Positions 44,042 through 53,607 of a DNA stretch of 64,000 nt are shown piece by piece. Every line of letters starts with the position of its first letter. Positions within the stretch are counted from its first letter, which is position 1. Origin of the DNA: Abyssisolibacter fermentans (GTDB taxonomy: Bacteria; Bacillota; Clostridia; Tissierellales; MCWD3); assembly GCF_001559865.1 (NCBI RefSeq), contig NZ_LOHE01000074.1, positions 62,001 through 126,000 on the forward strand, read 5' to 3'. Under the pieces are notes generated by a model that was not told the DNA's origin, did no database searches, and saw only the letters and a list, made by a program, of their open reading frames with translations. Both the position numbers and the translations under genes were made by a program.

Positions 44042-44593
44042 TTACAGCACTTCCATTCCAATATCTTTTCTAAGCTGATCAAATGATTTAGTTGTTACAT
44101 CCTCTTCTTTTAAATCTAGCATATCTATTGCTTTCTTTAAATCATCTGTATTTTTAACTTCCAACTCCATATAAGTGTCAGGGTAAGTATCCTTGTCCCA
44201 TGTATCTATTTCAAATAGAATACCGTCTTTTTCATAAGAAATCCTCTCTTTTGTTCCTTTATGTAATTTTTTTACATTTATCAACTGTAATATTTCCATC
44301 AAAGCTTCTTTGTCTTCAAATTTTGTCTCTATCTCTATATTTCTTCTTAATTCATCATGAGATACATTTCTTTTAAGTGTAAAAATACATTCAGTTTTAT
44401 TCGTCTTTAAATTTTTCTTTTCTCTTATTCTTAAATAACCATTTAACTTATTTTTTACAAATCTATCTTCTGTATCAAAAATTGTATTCTCTTGATGTTC
44501 ATGCTTAACTAATTTAGCATCTAGTGCTTCTAGTCTGTTTATTATATCCTGCTTTTCTATATTTAGAACCTTAACTTCTAACTCATTAACCAT
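44042..44593 (-). CDS. CYTH-domain protein (class IV adenylate cyclase-like)
   Basis: A 183-residue protein with the family-defining ExExK at the N-terminus (ELEVKVL) and alternating charged strands (YLRIREKKN, CIFTLKRNV, EIETKFEDKE, ELEVKNTDD). CYTH enzymes handle triphosphates (CyaB, ThTPase, triphosphatases). In Firmicutes such genes are often annotated as class IV cyclase, but the substrate cannot be told from sequence. It is 14 nt downstream of a phosphoesterase gene, probably one operon. Confidence 0.8.
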   Translation of the reverse strand: MVNELEVKVLNIEKQDIINRLEALDAKLVKHEHQENTIFDTEDRFVKNKLNGYLRIREKKNLKTNKTECIFTLKRNVSHDELRRNIEIETKFEDKEALMEILQLINVKKLHKGTKERISYEKDGILFEIDTWDKDTYPDTYMELEVKNTDDLKKAIDMLDLKEEDVTTKSFDQLRKDIGMEVL

Positions 44594-44607
44594 AAAACCA
44601 ACTCCTG

Positions 44608-45297
44608 TTATATTATTTTCTTTAGTTTAAAATCTATAAAATCACTTGATACACATTGAAAATCTATATCTTTTATTATACCTTCTGTTACATATTTGTG
44701 TCCTTCTGAATGTAAATGACCATAAAGACATATATCTACTCCATATTTTTTCATTACATCAACAAATTCATTTGGTGTGCTATCAATATTAAATGGTGGA
44801 TAGTGTATCATAACTATTTTTTTATCTACATCTTTATCTTTTAAAGAGCTTAGTGATAATTCTAATCTATTAAGTTCTCTGCTATAGATTTTTATATCTT
44901 TTTGCTTAAATTCATCACTATCCTTTGACAACCAGCCTCTAGTTCCAAATATAGCGATATTATTGTATATAAAGCAGTCATTTTGAATAAACTCTATTGT
45001 TTGTAAATCTAATGCTTTAAGTTTAGCTTTTGTTTCCCACCAGTAATCATGATTTCCCTTTATTAAAACTTTTTTCCCAGGCAATTTATCAATTATATTT
45101 AAATCATTATATGCTTCTTTCAGTTTTAATGCCCATGATATGTCTCCTGGAATAAGAACTAAATCTTCTTCTTTTACTGTTTGCTTCCAGTTATCAATAA
45201 TCTTCTTATCATGGTCTATCCATTTCTCGCCAAATATACCCATTGGCTTTTTGTTTGTAAAATCAAAATGTGTATCTCCTATTGCATAAATGGACAT
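44608..45297 (-). CDS. Metallophosphoesterase
   Basis: Start taken at 45297 (MSIYAIGDTHFD). About 229 residues with all calcineurin-like metal motifs: GDTHFD, IPGDISWAL, IKGNHDYWW, MIHYPPF, and YGHLHSEGH. It is a cytoplasmic metal-dependent phosphatase or phosphodiesterase of unknown substrate. Sits upstream of the CYTH gene, with which it may share a nucleotide or polyphosphate substrate (inference). Confidence 0.85.
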   Translation of the reverse strand: MSIYAIGDTHFDFTNKKPMGIFGEKWIDHDKKIIDNWKQTVKEEDLVLIPGDISWALKLKEAYNDLNIIDKLPGKKVLIKGNHDYWWETKAKLKALDLQTIEFIQNDCFIYNNIAIFGTRGWLSKDSDEFKQKDIKIYSRELNRLELSLSSLKDKDVDKKIVMIHYPPFNIDSTPNEFVDVMKKYGVDICLYGHLHSEGHKYVTEGIIKDIDFQCVSSDFIDFKLKKII

Positions 45298-45467
45298 ATA
45301 TATCACCTCTAATCATTTAACCGTACTTGTTTTTTATTTAGAACCCATAAATTTTCTAGTAATTAGTACAATGTTTCTTCTGCTTTATTATTTGATTTCA
45401 CTGCTTAAACTTAAACTTTAACTTTAATGAATATTTGGCTATTTTTACAGTTTTACAACAGTTAATG

Positions 45468-47717
45468 TTATACATTAATATAGTTGTACTTTAACCCTAA
45501 TTTATCAAAATATTCTTTTTCTCTATAATGGCATGTAAATAATAATATCTGTTTAGTATTACTTATATTATTAATCACCTTTAATATGTTATGTAGTCTT
45601 ATATTATCATATTGTATGAAGCTATCATCTAATAATAATGGTATGTTTTTATTCTCACTTAATAAATCAATTATTCCTAATCTAACTGCAAAATAAAACT
45701 GATCTATAGTACCTCCGCTTAAATCCTCTATACTTACTAATCTACTACTTGATGGATCAACAACTCTAACATCCATATTTTCGGACATCTTCACTTCATT
45801 GTATTTATCATTCGTTATGCTACTTGTAATTTCATTAACCATTTTATTTAGTTTTGGTGCAAAGTCCTTATGTATATCTTTTGATATCTCCTCAATTGTA
45901 TTTTTCGCTAGCTTTAATGAATTTAGCTTATTTGATAATTTATGTAATTTTTTCTTCTTTCCTATTATATCTTCATGTATATCTACTAACAACCTTTTAG
46001 TTAATCGTATATCTTTTATCTTCTCTTGATATATCAATTGTCTATTCTTAAATTTATTAATATACTCATCTTTTTCTTTTAGGTTGCTTTCAAGCTCTTC
46101 TTTATTATAGTTTTTAATTTGACATAAATCTATATCCCCAGCAGCTTCCATTTTTTGCTTTAAGTCTTGTATTGTTTTATTTCCTAACAATTGTTTTAAA
46201 AGTATTTTTTTGTTAGCTGCTTCTTCTTTTTGTTTAAGAAGTTTATTTTTTAATTCTACAGCTTTATGATAACCCTCTATACTATCTGTTTTGTTTCTGT
46301 TTAATACAAATTCAATATTTTTATACTCCTTGCTCAATCTACTTTTAAGTATAGATATATCTTCATATTCTTGATTTATTTTTTCTTGTAATATGTTAGT
46401 TATTTGCTTATTAACAGTACTTTCACTATTTTTGCTATTATTTTTACCATATTTATTTGATAAATGTTGTATGTCTTTATTTAGGTTAGTGCTATTAAAA
46501 CTTATAATCAGTATTACAATAAAAGATAATATTGCTCCAATGCTGTATTTAACATCTTCAATATATCCTAAATATATTGACCCAAGTGTTATTAATACAG
46601 CTGCCCATCTAAACAATTTCAATACCTTTAGTTTTTTATTTTTACTTACTAAAACTGACATAAAATCTTCTTCATTAGAATTATCACTACTTTGATTATC
46701 ATTTAAGACTTTGTTAATATCAAAACTTACTTCCTTTAGTTTATTCTTTGTTTCATCATATTTATTTTTAGAAACTTCTATACTTTCTTTAATATATTTG
46801 ACATTATCCTCAAATCTTATTAATAAGTCTCTATCCTCTAAGCTAATATCTTCATATTTATTTAATTTTTTGATACTTTTTTCTAAATCATCTATACTTT
46901 CTATTAGTGTTTTTGCTTCTAAATACTGTCTAGTAATTTCACTGTCTTTTAATAATTCTAATATATTTATTATTTCATCCCTTTTATTCTCAGTTAATTT
47001 AATTTCATCACCTAATGCTAATAGCTGTTTTTCATAATCTCTAATAGCTTCTTCTCTTTCCTCGGCTAAATTTTCTTCAGCTTTTAAGTCCTCAATTTCA
47101 AGTACTAAACTTCCATATGGGGATTTAACTCTTCCTTTTGTTCCTATTTCTTTTATACCATCATCTAGTTTTTGCAAAACTCTATTAACTGAAATATCTT
47201 CATCTAAGGATTGTCCAATATTGACCAAATTATCTTTTACATGCTTTGCAAAATCATTTGTAATCCTACTTTGTGACTGATTAATACTTATTGTATTTTT
47301 ATATATAGTATTATTAATGCCTAAATGTAAAGAAAAAGGTTCGTATAATCTTATAACCTTGTTATAATTAAATTGAGAGCTAATATCTTCTCCTAAATCT
47401 TCATCAAATATCTTTACATCATCATTTCCTTTAAGGAAGTTTCTCTCTATTCTATATGTTTGATTATTAACTTTATATTTTAATATTCCTCTATAATCAC
47501 TATAATTCCACGGTAAATAACTATCATATTTTTGAGTATATCTTTTTGTTTTTGTGTTAGGATTAAAAAATCCATAAAACATTGCTTCTATAAAGCTGTG
47601 TATAGTTGTCTTCCCAGATTCATTATTTCCATATATTATGTTTATTCCCTCAGTTAGTTCTATTTTTTTGTTTTTGAACTTACCAAAAGATATTAAATTA
47701 AGCTCTTTTATAATCAT
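45468..47717 (-). CDS. SbcC/YhaN-like ATPase
   Basis: A 749-residue RecF/SMC-type ATPase. Walker A is GNNESGKTT near residue 31. Long coiled coils surround two central hydrophobic helices (residues about 365-405), as in YhaN rather than classical SbcC. The signature is DLSGGTIDQFYFAVR, and Walker B is IPLLLDDSFIQYD. Its start overlaps the stop of the nuclease gene (47717). The pair should form an Mre11-Rad50-like complex acting on DNA ends. The two hydrophobic helices suggest membrane contact. Confidence 0.85.
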   Translation of the reverse strand: MIIKELNLISFGKFKNKKIELTEGINIIYGNNESGKTTIHSFIEAMFYGFFNPNTKTKRYTQKYDSYLPWNYSDYRGILKYKVNNQTYRIERNFLKGNDDVKIFDEDLGEDISSQFNYNKVIRLYEPFSLHLGINNTIYKNTISINQSQSRITNDFAKHVKDNLVNIGQSLDEDISVNRVLQKLDDGIKEIGTKGRVKSPYGSLVLEIEDLKAEENLAEEREEAIRDYEKQLLALGDEIKLTENKRDEIINILELLKDSEITRQYLEAKTLIESIDDLEKSIKKLNKYEDISLEDRDLLIRFEDNVKYIKESIEVSKNKYDETKNKLKEVSFDINKVLNDNQSSDNSNEEDFMSVLVSKNKKLKVLKLFRWAAVLITLGSIYLGYIEDVKYSIGAILSFIVILIISFNSTNLNKDIQHLSNKYGKNNSKNSESTVNKQITNILQEKINQEYEDISILKSRLSKEYKNIEFVLNRNKTDSIEGYHKAVELKNKLLKQKEEAANKKILLKQLLGNKTIQDLKQKMEAAGDIDLCQIKNYNKEELESNLKEKDEYINKFKNRQLIYQEKIKDIRLTKRLLVDIHEDIIGKKKKLHKLSNKLNSLKLAKNTIEEISKDIHKDFAPKLNKMVNEITSSITNDKYNEVKMSENMDVRVVDPSSSRLVSIEDLSGGTIDQFYFAVRLGIIDLLSENKNIPLLLDDSFIQYDNIRLHNILKVINNISNTKQILLFTCHYREKEYFDKLGLKYNYINV

Positions 47718-48823
47718 TATATATTCACCTTTTCACTTAATAATAATTCTAATCCTATATACAAAGCTTCTTTAACTACTGGGTTATTTAAATCTTTAGT
47801 CTTCATTTCCTTGATAAAACATCCTATTATATTATGTTTATTGTTTAAATATAGTTGATCTAAATCATAGTCTGATTTAGTTTCATCAATTATTTGAACA
47901 AATTGTACTAAATTACTTATCTTAGTTTTAAATTGATCTATATCAAGCTTTAAACTGTTATCTCTAATTCCTGTCAGCTTTATTTTATAAATATCTTCTT
48001 TTCTATTAATTGTATTCATATTAGCTTTTATTGCCTCTAAAACATCAATTTGATTCATTTCGGGATTAATTTTTATTTCTAATGCATGATATCTTCTCTT
48101 ACTTAATGGTATAAATTTCATATTTGATATCTGTTTACTTAGAATAACTTCTACTACTCCATGCTCACCAGTTTCACCAAAATCTAATGGTTCAGGACTT
48201 CCACAATAACATAAATTATCATAATAAGCAATATGCTTATGAATATGTCCCATTGCTATATAATCAAATCCACTTCTTAACAAATCATCCTTATTCAATG
48301 GTAAGTATTTTGAATCGCTGTTAGTCATATCACCATGTACCATTAGAATATTTATTCTACTATAATCTTTTATTTGAATATTCTTTAATATGTTATCTTG
48401 TCTTTCTTTAGTTTTCCAGCTAACTGAATAAATTGATGTATTAATATCATCAAAATCTTTCTCTTCAATAGCATTACAATTTGAAAAAATGTGTACATTT
48501 TCTGCCCAATTAACTAGCTTATATAATGATCTGTCATCTATTGGATCATGATTACCTGCACATATTAAAATTTTTATATTCTTTAGTTTCTTAAATTCAT
48601 CATTTATTAGTTTTAAATCTCCAATGTTACAAGTATTTTCATCAAAAAAATCTCCAGCAATTAATAAAAGATTAGAATTTTGTTCCTTAGCTCTATTAAT
48701 TATATTCATAAACGTATCTAATATATCATTTCGTCTCATTTGTCCATAATTAATATAATTGGAAAAATTCTTAAATTCTCTGCCTATGTGAATATCACCG
48801 GTATGTATTAATTTGATTTTCAT
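47717..48823 (-). CDS. SbcD/YhaO-like DNA repair nuclease
   Basis: A 368-residue metallophosphoesterase of the Mre11 type with motifs HTGDIHIGREF, IAGDFFDENT, CAGNHDPID, MVHGDMTN and MGHIHKH. The C-terminal cap (residues about 260-368) would contact the ATPase. Co-translated with the downstream YhaN-like gene. The start at 48823 is preceded by a GGAGTG site. Confidence 0.85.
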   Translation of the reverse strand: MKIKLIHTGDIHIGREFKNFSNYINYGQMRRNDILDTFMNIINRAKEQNSNLLLIAGDFFDENTCNIGDLKLINDEFKKLKNIKILICAGNHDPIDDRSLYKLVNWAENVHIFSNCNAIEEKDFDDINTSIYSVSWKTKERQDNILKNIQIKDYSRINILMVHGDMTNSDSKYLPLNKDDLLRSGFDYIAMGHIHKHIAYYDNLCYCGSPEPLDFGETGEHGVVEVILSKQISNMKFIPLSKRRYHALEIKINPEMNQIDVLEAIKANMNTINRKEDIYKIKLTGIRDNSLKLDIDQFKTKISNLVQFVQIIDETKSDYDLDQLYLNNKHNIIGCFIKEMKTKDLNNPVVKEALYIGLELLLSEKVNI

Positions 48824-49015
48824 AAAATCACTCCTATGTTAGTATAACTTCTACTAAATAAAAACATCAATAGTTTCCTGAAATTCTGCATATAGAACAT
48901 ATATTCGATAAATTAGTTTTGATATCCTTCTTTTGTGTTTATAATAGTTGTTAAAAATTATTTCTGTAACTCATACTTAATTCGATCCTAGAAGTAAACG
49001 TGAATTGCACCTCAT

Positions 49016-49052
49016 AAAAAAACAGATAAATAAATACTTATTTACCCGTTTT
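49016..49052 (-). terminator. Terminator of the phosphoesterase gene
   Basis: On the minus strand ACGGGTAAATAA-GTA-TTTATTTATCTGT is followed by T residues, immediately after the stop at 49053. Confidence 0.7.
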
Positions 49053-49781
49053 TTAATCGTATAAATTTTTACTATTACTAAGTCCAAAAAATGCTTCGGC
49101 AATATATTCTTTACCCGGAACATCTCTTTCATTTAACTGTATAAACAAATCAGATTTATCATATAATATTTTATGTTTTGTTATTTTATATTTTCTTGAA
49201 TTAAATTCTATTATTATTAATCTTGCATAAGAATCTCTTGAACAACCCATTGAACCAGGGTTAATATATCTTTTTTTCCCTATAATATCTGAGCTTTCAT
49301 GATTATGTCCATAAAAAATAATATCTGCATCTATATTGTTAAATAAAATATCTAAATTATTACCATTTGGTTTCTCTATGATTCTGTTAAATTTATTTTC
49401 ATTTAACATACCATAATGCATAAATGCTATTCTTGTATCATTAACAGTTAGATATTCTACATATTTAAGCTTAGATATTACATCTCCCAACGGACGAACT
49501 GTAGAATTGACCCACCTATGATGGACTTTTTCTAAATCTCTTACACTACAAGGTATACCATAAATAAAATACTGTTCATGATTACCCATTATAGCATGAA
49601 TATTGGGTAAATCCGTTATCATCTCAATACATTCTCTGGAAAACGGTCCAAATCCTATTGCATCTCCAGTATGATATATGTAGTCACAATGTTGTTTGTC
49701 TAAAAAATTCAGTCCAGCTAATAAAGCAGGAAGATTCCCATGAACATCAGTAAAAACCCCTATTTTAATATTTTTGTTCAT
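49053..49781 (-). CDS. YfcE/Ser-Thr phosphatase-like metallophosphoesterase
   Basis: A 242-residue protein with motifs FTDVHGNLPALLA, HTGDAIGFGPF, IMGNHEQYF, FMHYGM and YGHNHESSD. Such single-domain enzymes are phosphodiesterases acting on small phosphoesters or on diadenosine compounds. Monocistronic: its own terminator, and a gap of 280 bp upstream. Confidence 0.85.
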   Translation of the reverse strand: MNKNIKIGVFTDVHGNLPALLAGLNFLDKQHCDYIYHTGDAIGFGPFSRECIEMITDLPNIHAIMGNHEQYFIYGIPCSVRDLEKVHHRWVNSTVRPLGDVISKLKYVEYLTVNDTRIAFMHYGMLNENKFNRIIEKPNGNNLDILFNNIDADIIFYGHNHESSDIIGKKRYINPGSMGCSRDSYARLIIIEFNSRKYKITKHKILYDKSDLFIQLNERDVPGKEYIAEAFFGLSNSKNLYD

Positions 49782-50060
49782 AATCTACTCCACATAATGA
49801 CTTGTACTTCTTATTGCTAAACTTATAAGTTTATGTTTATATATTATTTTCCTTATACCAACTTAACTATATTCAAGCTAATCTTTTCCATTATAATAAT
49901 ACATCAAAGATCTGTTGATATTTTTTATAAATAATACTATATATCATTCTTATTTCTATATTTTTTATTAAATATCCTTTTTTCGAATTTAATAAGTTTA
50001 AATATATCAAAAGCTTGTCCTATAATAATATAAATAGTTTCCTAGAAAAATCTAGGAATA
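49782..50060. terminator. Intergenic region with MurE terminator hairpin
   Basis: At 50035-50060 TTTCCTAG and CTAGGAA form a stem (minus strand, then AT-rich TTATATTATTAT), overlapping the murE stop. The rest holds the promoter of the phosphoesterase gene. Confidence 0.55.
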
Positions 50061-51524
50061 CTATGTTTTTAGATATTTTTTAACAATTTCACAATCATCA
50101 AAGGGAATTACATCTCCATTTATTTCTTGATAAGTTTCATGTCCCTTTCCAGCAATTATTACTATATCATTATTATTAGCTTGAGTTAATGCAAATCTTA
50201 TTGCTTTTTTTCTATCTTCTATTATTATACATTCGCTATTTACATTATTCATGCCTTTTATTATATCTTTAATTATATTTTGTGGATCTTCTTCTCTTGG
50301 ATTATCAGAAGTTATGATACACAAATCTGCAAGTTTTGATGCAATTTTACCCATTAATGGTCGTTTTGTTTTATCTCTATTTCCTCCACATCCAAAAACT
50401 AATATTAGTTTTCCTTTTTTAAATTCTCTAGCTGTTTTAAGTACATTTTCTAATGCATCTGGTGTATGTGCATAATCAACAATTATACTACTGCCATTTT
50501 CAGCTTTTATAGTTTCAAACCTACCTTTAACATTTGTTATAGAGGCTAAACCATTAATAATGTCATCTATTTTTAGTCCAAGACGTATGCATACACCTGT
50601 TGCTGCTAATGCATTATAAACACTAAATCTACCAGGTATATAAATCTGAACATCTTTATTTTCACCTTTATAAGTCATAATAAACTTCGTCCCTTGATTA
50701 GTAGTTTTAATATCATGAGCATATATATCAGCATATTTGTTTAAGCCGTATGTAATATACCCATTTGTAGTTTCATTAATTATTTCTCTTCCTACATTAT
50801 CATCTAAATTAATAACAGAAAATTTGCTCAATCTAAATAGTTGTTTTTTGCAGTTTTTGTAATTTTCCATTGTCTTATGGTCATCTAAATGATCTCTTGT
50901 TAAATTTGTGAATACTGCTATATCAAAATTACAGTCATCTACTCTGTTCAGTTTTAAACCCATAGATGTAGCTTCTATACAAACAAATTCAACACCTTTT
51001 TCTACCATAGTTCTTAACATACACTGAATTTGGGGGGCTTCTGGTGTAGTATGAGTTGTTCTTACTATGTCTAAAATTTCATCTCCACAAACATTGTTTA
51101 TAGTTCCTATTATCCCTGTTTTCTTACCTGATAATTTTAGAATCTCTGATATATAATATGAAACTGATGTTTTACCATTAGTCCCTGTAATACCAATAAC
51201 TTTAAGTTCACTAGAGGGATTACCATAAAATTTACTTGCAACCTTTGATAATGCTTTTCTAGTATCTTCAACTTTAATAAATGTAACTTTTTTCTTAAGA
51301 ATTGGATTAATTAACTCATCTCTTTCTACAATTACTGCCAAAGCACCATTATTTACAGCACTATTTATATAATCATGACCGTCATATTTATATCCTTTTA
51401 TACATATAAATAAAGTTCCCTTTGTAACTCTTCTTGAATCGTATGAAATATTTTTTATCTCTATGTTTTCATTTTCACTTAATAACTCGTAATTTAAATC
51501 TTCAAGAATTTTATATAAATTCAT
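50061..51524 (-). CDS. murE: UDP-MurNAc-tripeptide synthetase
   Basis: A 487-residue Mur ligase. The ATP-binding motif is ITGTNGKTSVSYYI, the carbamylated-Lys region lies around GVEFVCIEATSMGL, and the C-terminal substrate motif is SDNPREEDP. The DNPR form selects meso-diaminopimelate, indicating DAP-type peptidoglycan. Length is standard. It catalyses addition of the third peptide residue in the cytoplasm. It follows an acidic membrane-anchored protein gene on the same strand. Confidence 0.92.
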   Translation of the reverse strand: MNLYKILEDLNYELLSENENIEIKNISYDSRRVTKGTLFICIKGYKYDGHDYINSAVNNGALAVIVERDELINPILKKKVTFIKVEDTRKALSKVASKFYGNPSSELKVIGITGTNGKTSVSYYISEILKLSGKKTGIIGTINNVCGDEILDIVRTTHTTPEAPQIQCMLRTMVEKGVEFVCIEATSMGLKLNRVDDCNFDIAVFTNLTRDHLDDHKTMENYKNCKKQLFRLSKFSVINLDDNVGREIINETTNGYITYGLNKYADIYAHDIKTTNQGTKFIMTYKGENKDVQIYIPGRFSVYNALAATGVCIRLGLKIDDIINGLASITNVKGRFETIKAENGSSIIVDYAHTPDALENVLKTAREFKKGKLILVFGCGGNRDKTKRPLMGKIASKLADLCIITSDNPREEDPQNIIKDIIKGMNNVNSECIIIEDRKKAIRFALTQANNNDIVIIAGKGHETYQEINGDVIPFDDCEIVKKYLKT

Positions 51525-51539
51525 TATATACCTTCTTTC

Positions 51540-52157
51540 TTAAATAAAGGTATTTGAATTTAATTTAGCTAAAATACTTGTATTTAAATCATCATAATTT
51601 ATTGGAATTATTTTATTTTTTCTTTCTATTATTTGCTCTTTTTTAACCTCTTGTTTTATTTCTCGTTCTACTTCAGTAGTCATAGTTGATTGTTTATCAT
51701 GCTCTTCTTTTAACTCTTTGCTCTGTAACTCTTCTGCAACAATTTGCGGCTGTATTAAAGTAGGTTTATCATCTTTAACTACTTGGTTTTGTTGCAATTT
51801 TTCCTCTAATACCTCTAGTGTATCTTTAATATCTTCTATGCTTTCTTTTAATTCAGTATTAGTAGGTTCTACAAGCTCTACATCATCAACTACTTCTTTA
51901 TATTGTTCTTTATCATCAAGCTCCATGCTTTGAATTGGTACATGATAGATTTCTTCTGTTTCTTGTATTACTTCGGTATCTTCCTCATTGTCCTCTTGAA
52001 GTTTTTTATCTAGCTCATTTTTATAATTTTCAGCCTTGTCTGCCAAATTAGCTATATATGATAGAAAGTTTGATTTTTCTTCATCTTCTTGTTTATCATT
52101 TTGTTCGTTTATATATGTCAGATAGGTTAATAAAAAAAATAAAGCTATTTCAATAAT
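51540..52157 (-). CDS. Acidic membrane-anchored protein, probable AUU start
   Basis: The usual annotation would start at TTG 52046, which has no ribosome site. Upstream the frame stays open to an in-frame TGA, and AAAGGAGG sits 8 nt before ATT at 52155-52157. From there the product is about 205 residues: IIEIALFFLLTYLTYINEQN gives a membrane helix, and the rest is Glu/Asp/Lys-rich and probably disordered or coiled coil (NTELKESIEDIKDTLEVLEE). Function unknown. Upstream partner of murE. Confidence 0.6.
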   Translation of the reverse strand: MIEIALFFLLTYLTYINEQNDKQEDEEKSNFLSYIANLADKAENYKNELDKKLQEDNEEDTEVIQETEEIYHVPIQSMELDDKEQYKEVVDDVELVEPTNTELKESIEDIKDTLEVLEEKLQQNQVVKDDKPTLIQPQIVAEELQSKELKEEHDKQSTMTTEVEREIKQEVKKEQIIERKNKIIPINYDDLNTSILAKLNSNTFI

Positions 52158-52345
52158 TTTAAAAACCTCCTTTCAAAATATCTATATTATCCCTGATTAT
52201 TCATATAACTCCCGATAATATGCTGTAAGTTTCTGAATTAGAAGATTTCAGTGAATTCGAAGGCATACCGAGTTGGTATGTCAAGAATTTAATGGATCTC
52301 TTATAACAACGAAGGAAATTACGTAGTAATTGCAACACACCGTTT
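52158..52345. other. Intergenic region, left part
   Basis: Contains GGCATACC-GAGTT-GGTATGTC (about 52261-52281), a stem echoed at 52764, and the 18-mer TAGTAATTGCAACACACC at 52324. No gene. Confidence 0.4.
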
Positions 52346-52346
52346 C

Positions 52347-52530
52347 AACAAGGCGCAATTGCTCACCGACTGTTAAATATAATCGATACCTGCTACCTAT
52401 AGAGATGAGGGACATCTTTCGCCTTGTTATAATCAGAAGGATGCCTTGTTAATGAATCTCCTATTCAGTTCCTTCATATGAGTAAGCGATTCACATAAAA
52501 TCATAGATTTTAGTTCACTGCTCATAATTT
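52347..52530 (+). repeat. Foldback with R-IV relic
   Basis: AACAAGGCG (52347-52355) pairs with CGCCTTGTT (52420-52428); GCCTTGTT occurs again at 52446. A worn R-IV copy follows (GAGTAAGCGATTCAC, then AAAATCATAGATTTTAG, 52478-52530). Function unknown. Confidence 0.5.
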
Positions 52531-52763
52531 TCTATGAATAATATGGGGATTATTAATAAAACAATTTTGTATAAACTCATAGTATTCTATTTTATACAAT
52601 GTTCCATCTATATATTATATTTTAAAAGGAAGTATTTGGTTACAATTAAATCACTAATGGGAGAGAATTATATCTATGATATATGTAAGTCACTTACTCC
52701 TATGAAAGATTTAAATAAACATTTAATATAGGCTTTTCTGGTTATAAGTTATCCATGAAATAA

Positions 52764-52795
52764 CAGGCATACCGATTCGGTATGCCTGCTGTTTT
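52764..52795. terminator. Perfect hairpin with T-rich tail
   Basis: AGGCATACC-GATTC-GGTATGCCT then GCTGTTTTA. No gene ends just upstream on the plus strand; the stem may terminate read-through or belong to the repeat at 52261. Confidence 0.55.
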
Positions 52796-52913
52796 ACTAA
52801 AATAAAAATTTGCTTTTAAATTTATAGTCAATTGACCATAATTTGTTATTATAAATTCATTTAATAGTCAAGATAAAAATATTTAGTATAACAAATGCTA
52901 TTGTTATTAATCT

Positions 52914-53306
52914 CTAGTTAGTTTTCACAAAATAATCTAATAGCTGCGCTGCTTGTACTATTATTTCATCACATTTTACAACTTCATTGTAGTATCTATC
53001 CTTTAATTCTCTACAATTTATGTCCCCCATTTTATTTTTGTATGTATCTAAAAATTGAGATATTATTTTTCTAAAATCCTCTTTTTCATATTTGTCTTTA
53101 AATAAATTACTTAACACCATAATAGAAGCTGTTAATGCTCCACATACGCTTTCTATTGCCATTCCACCACCAAAACCAGCAGCTAAACTAAGTGCTTTTT
53201 CGTCTAATTTTAAATTATATGCTTCATTTGCTCCATATAATATCTTTTGAGCACAATTATATTTCTCTTTTTTACCATAACCTTTTTTCATTAGTTCTTC
53301 TAACAT
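52914..53306 (-). CDS. C_GCAxxG_C_C-family protein
   Basis: A 130-residue protein with the family pattern: NCAQKILYGANEAY, then LAAGFGGGMAIESVCGALTASIMVLS, then a late Cys in INCRELKDRY. This gives C...GG(G/M)...CGA...C. The family is a putative redox protein found widely in anaerobes; function unknown. The gene lies 11 nt after a 75-residue gene on the same strand. Confidence 0.85.
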   Translation of the reverse strand: MLEELMKKGYGKKEKYNCAQKILYGANEAYNLKLDEKALSLAAGFGGGMAIESVCGALTASIMVLSNLFKDKYEKEDFRKIISQFLDTYKNKMGDINCRELKDRYYNEVVKCDEIIVQAAQLLDYFVKTN

Positions 53307-53317
53307 ATTCTCTCTCC

Positions 53318-53545
53318 TTATTTAATAGGCATATTAAATACTTTCTCTTCACCTTTAGCTATAAATTCACAAATTTCATTAAATATATCCTCAGCTCTTT
53401 CTGGACTATCGTATTTACCAAGTGTTTCTCCAAATTCATTTGTTCCGCTACGTCCAGTAATACTTTTTTTTGATAATTCTATACTAATTACACTAATTAT
53501 TTTTTTGTTATTTTGAAATTTAATCCATACATGCATTTTACTCAA
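53318..53545 (-). CDS. Small conserved-looking hypothetical protein
   Basis: A 75-residue protein with an ATG start behind AAGGAGTTG. It has strands (MHVWIKFQNNKKIISVISIE) and a Gly-rich turn before KYDSPERAEDIFNEICEFIA. No named family recalled. Probably co-transcribed with the C_GCAxxG_C_C gene. Confidence 0.6.
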   Translation of the reverse strand: MSKMHVWIKFQNNKKIISVISIELSKKSITGRSGTNEFGETLGKYDSPERAEDIFNEICEFIAKGEEKVFNMPIK

Positions 53546-53607
53546 CTCCTTTTTTAATATATTTTAATGTTTTTATTTAGTAACTTCTAGTAAGATAACT
53601 CATAGTT

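Noticed and set aside
52534-52731. 65-codon plus-strand frame
   Set aside because: No ribosome site, follows an R-IV relic, low-complexity residues; not supported.
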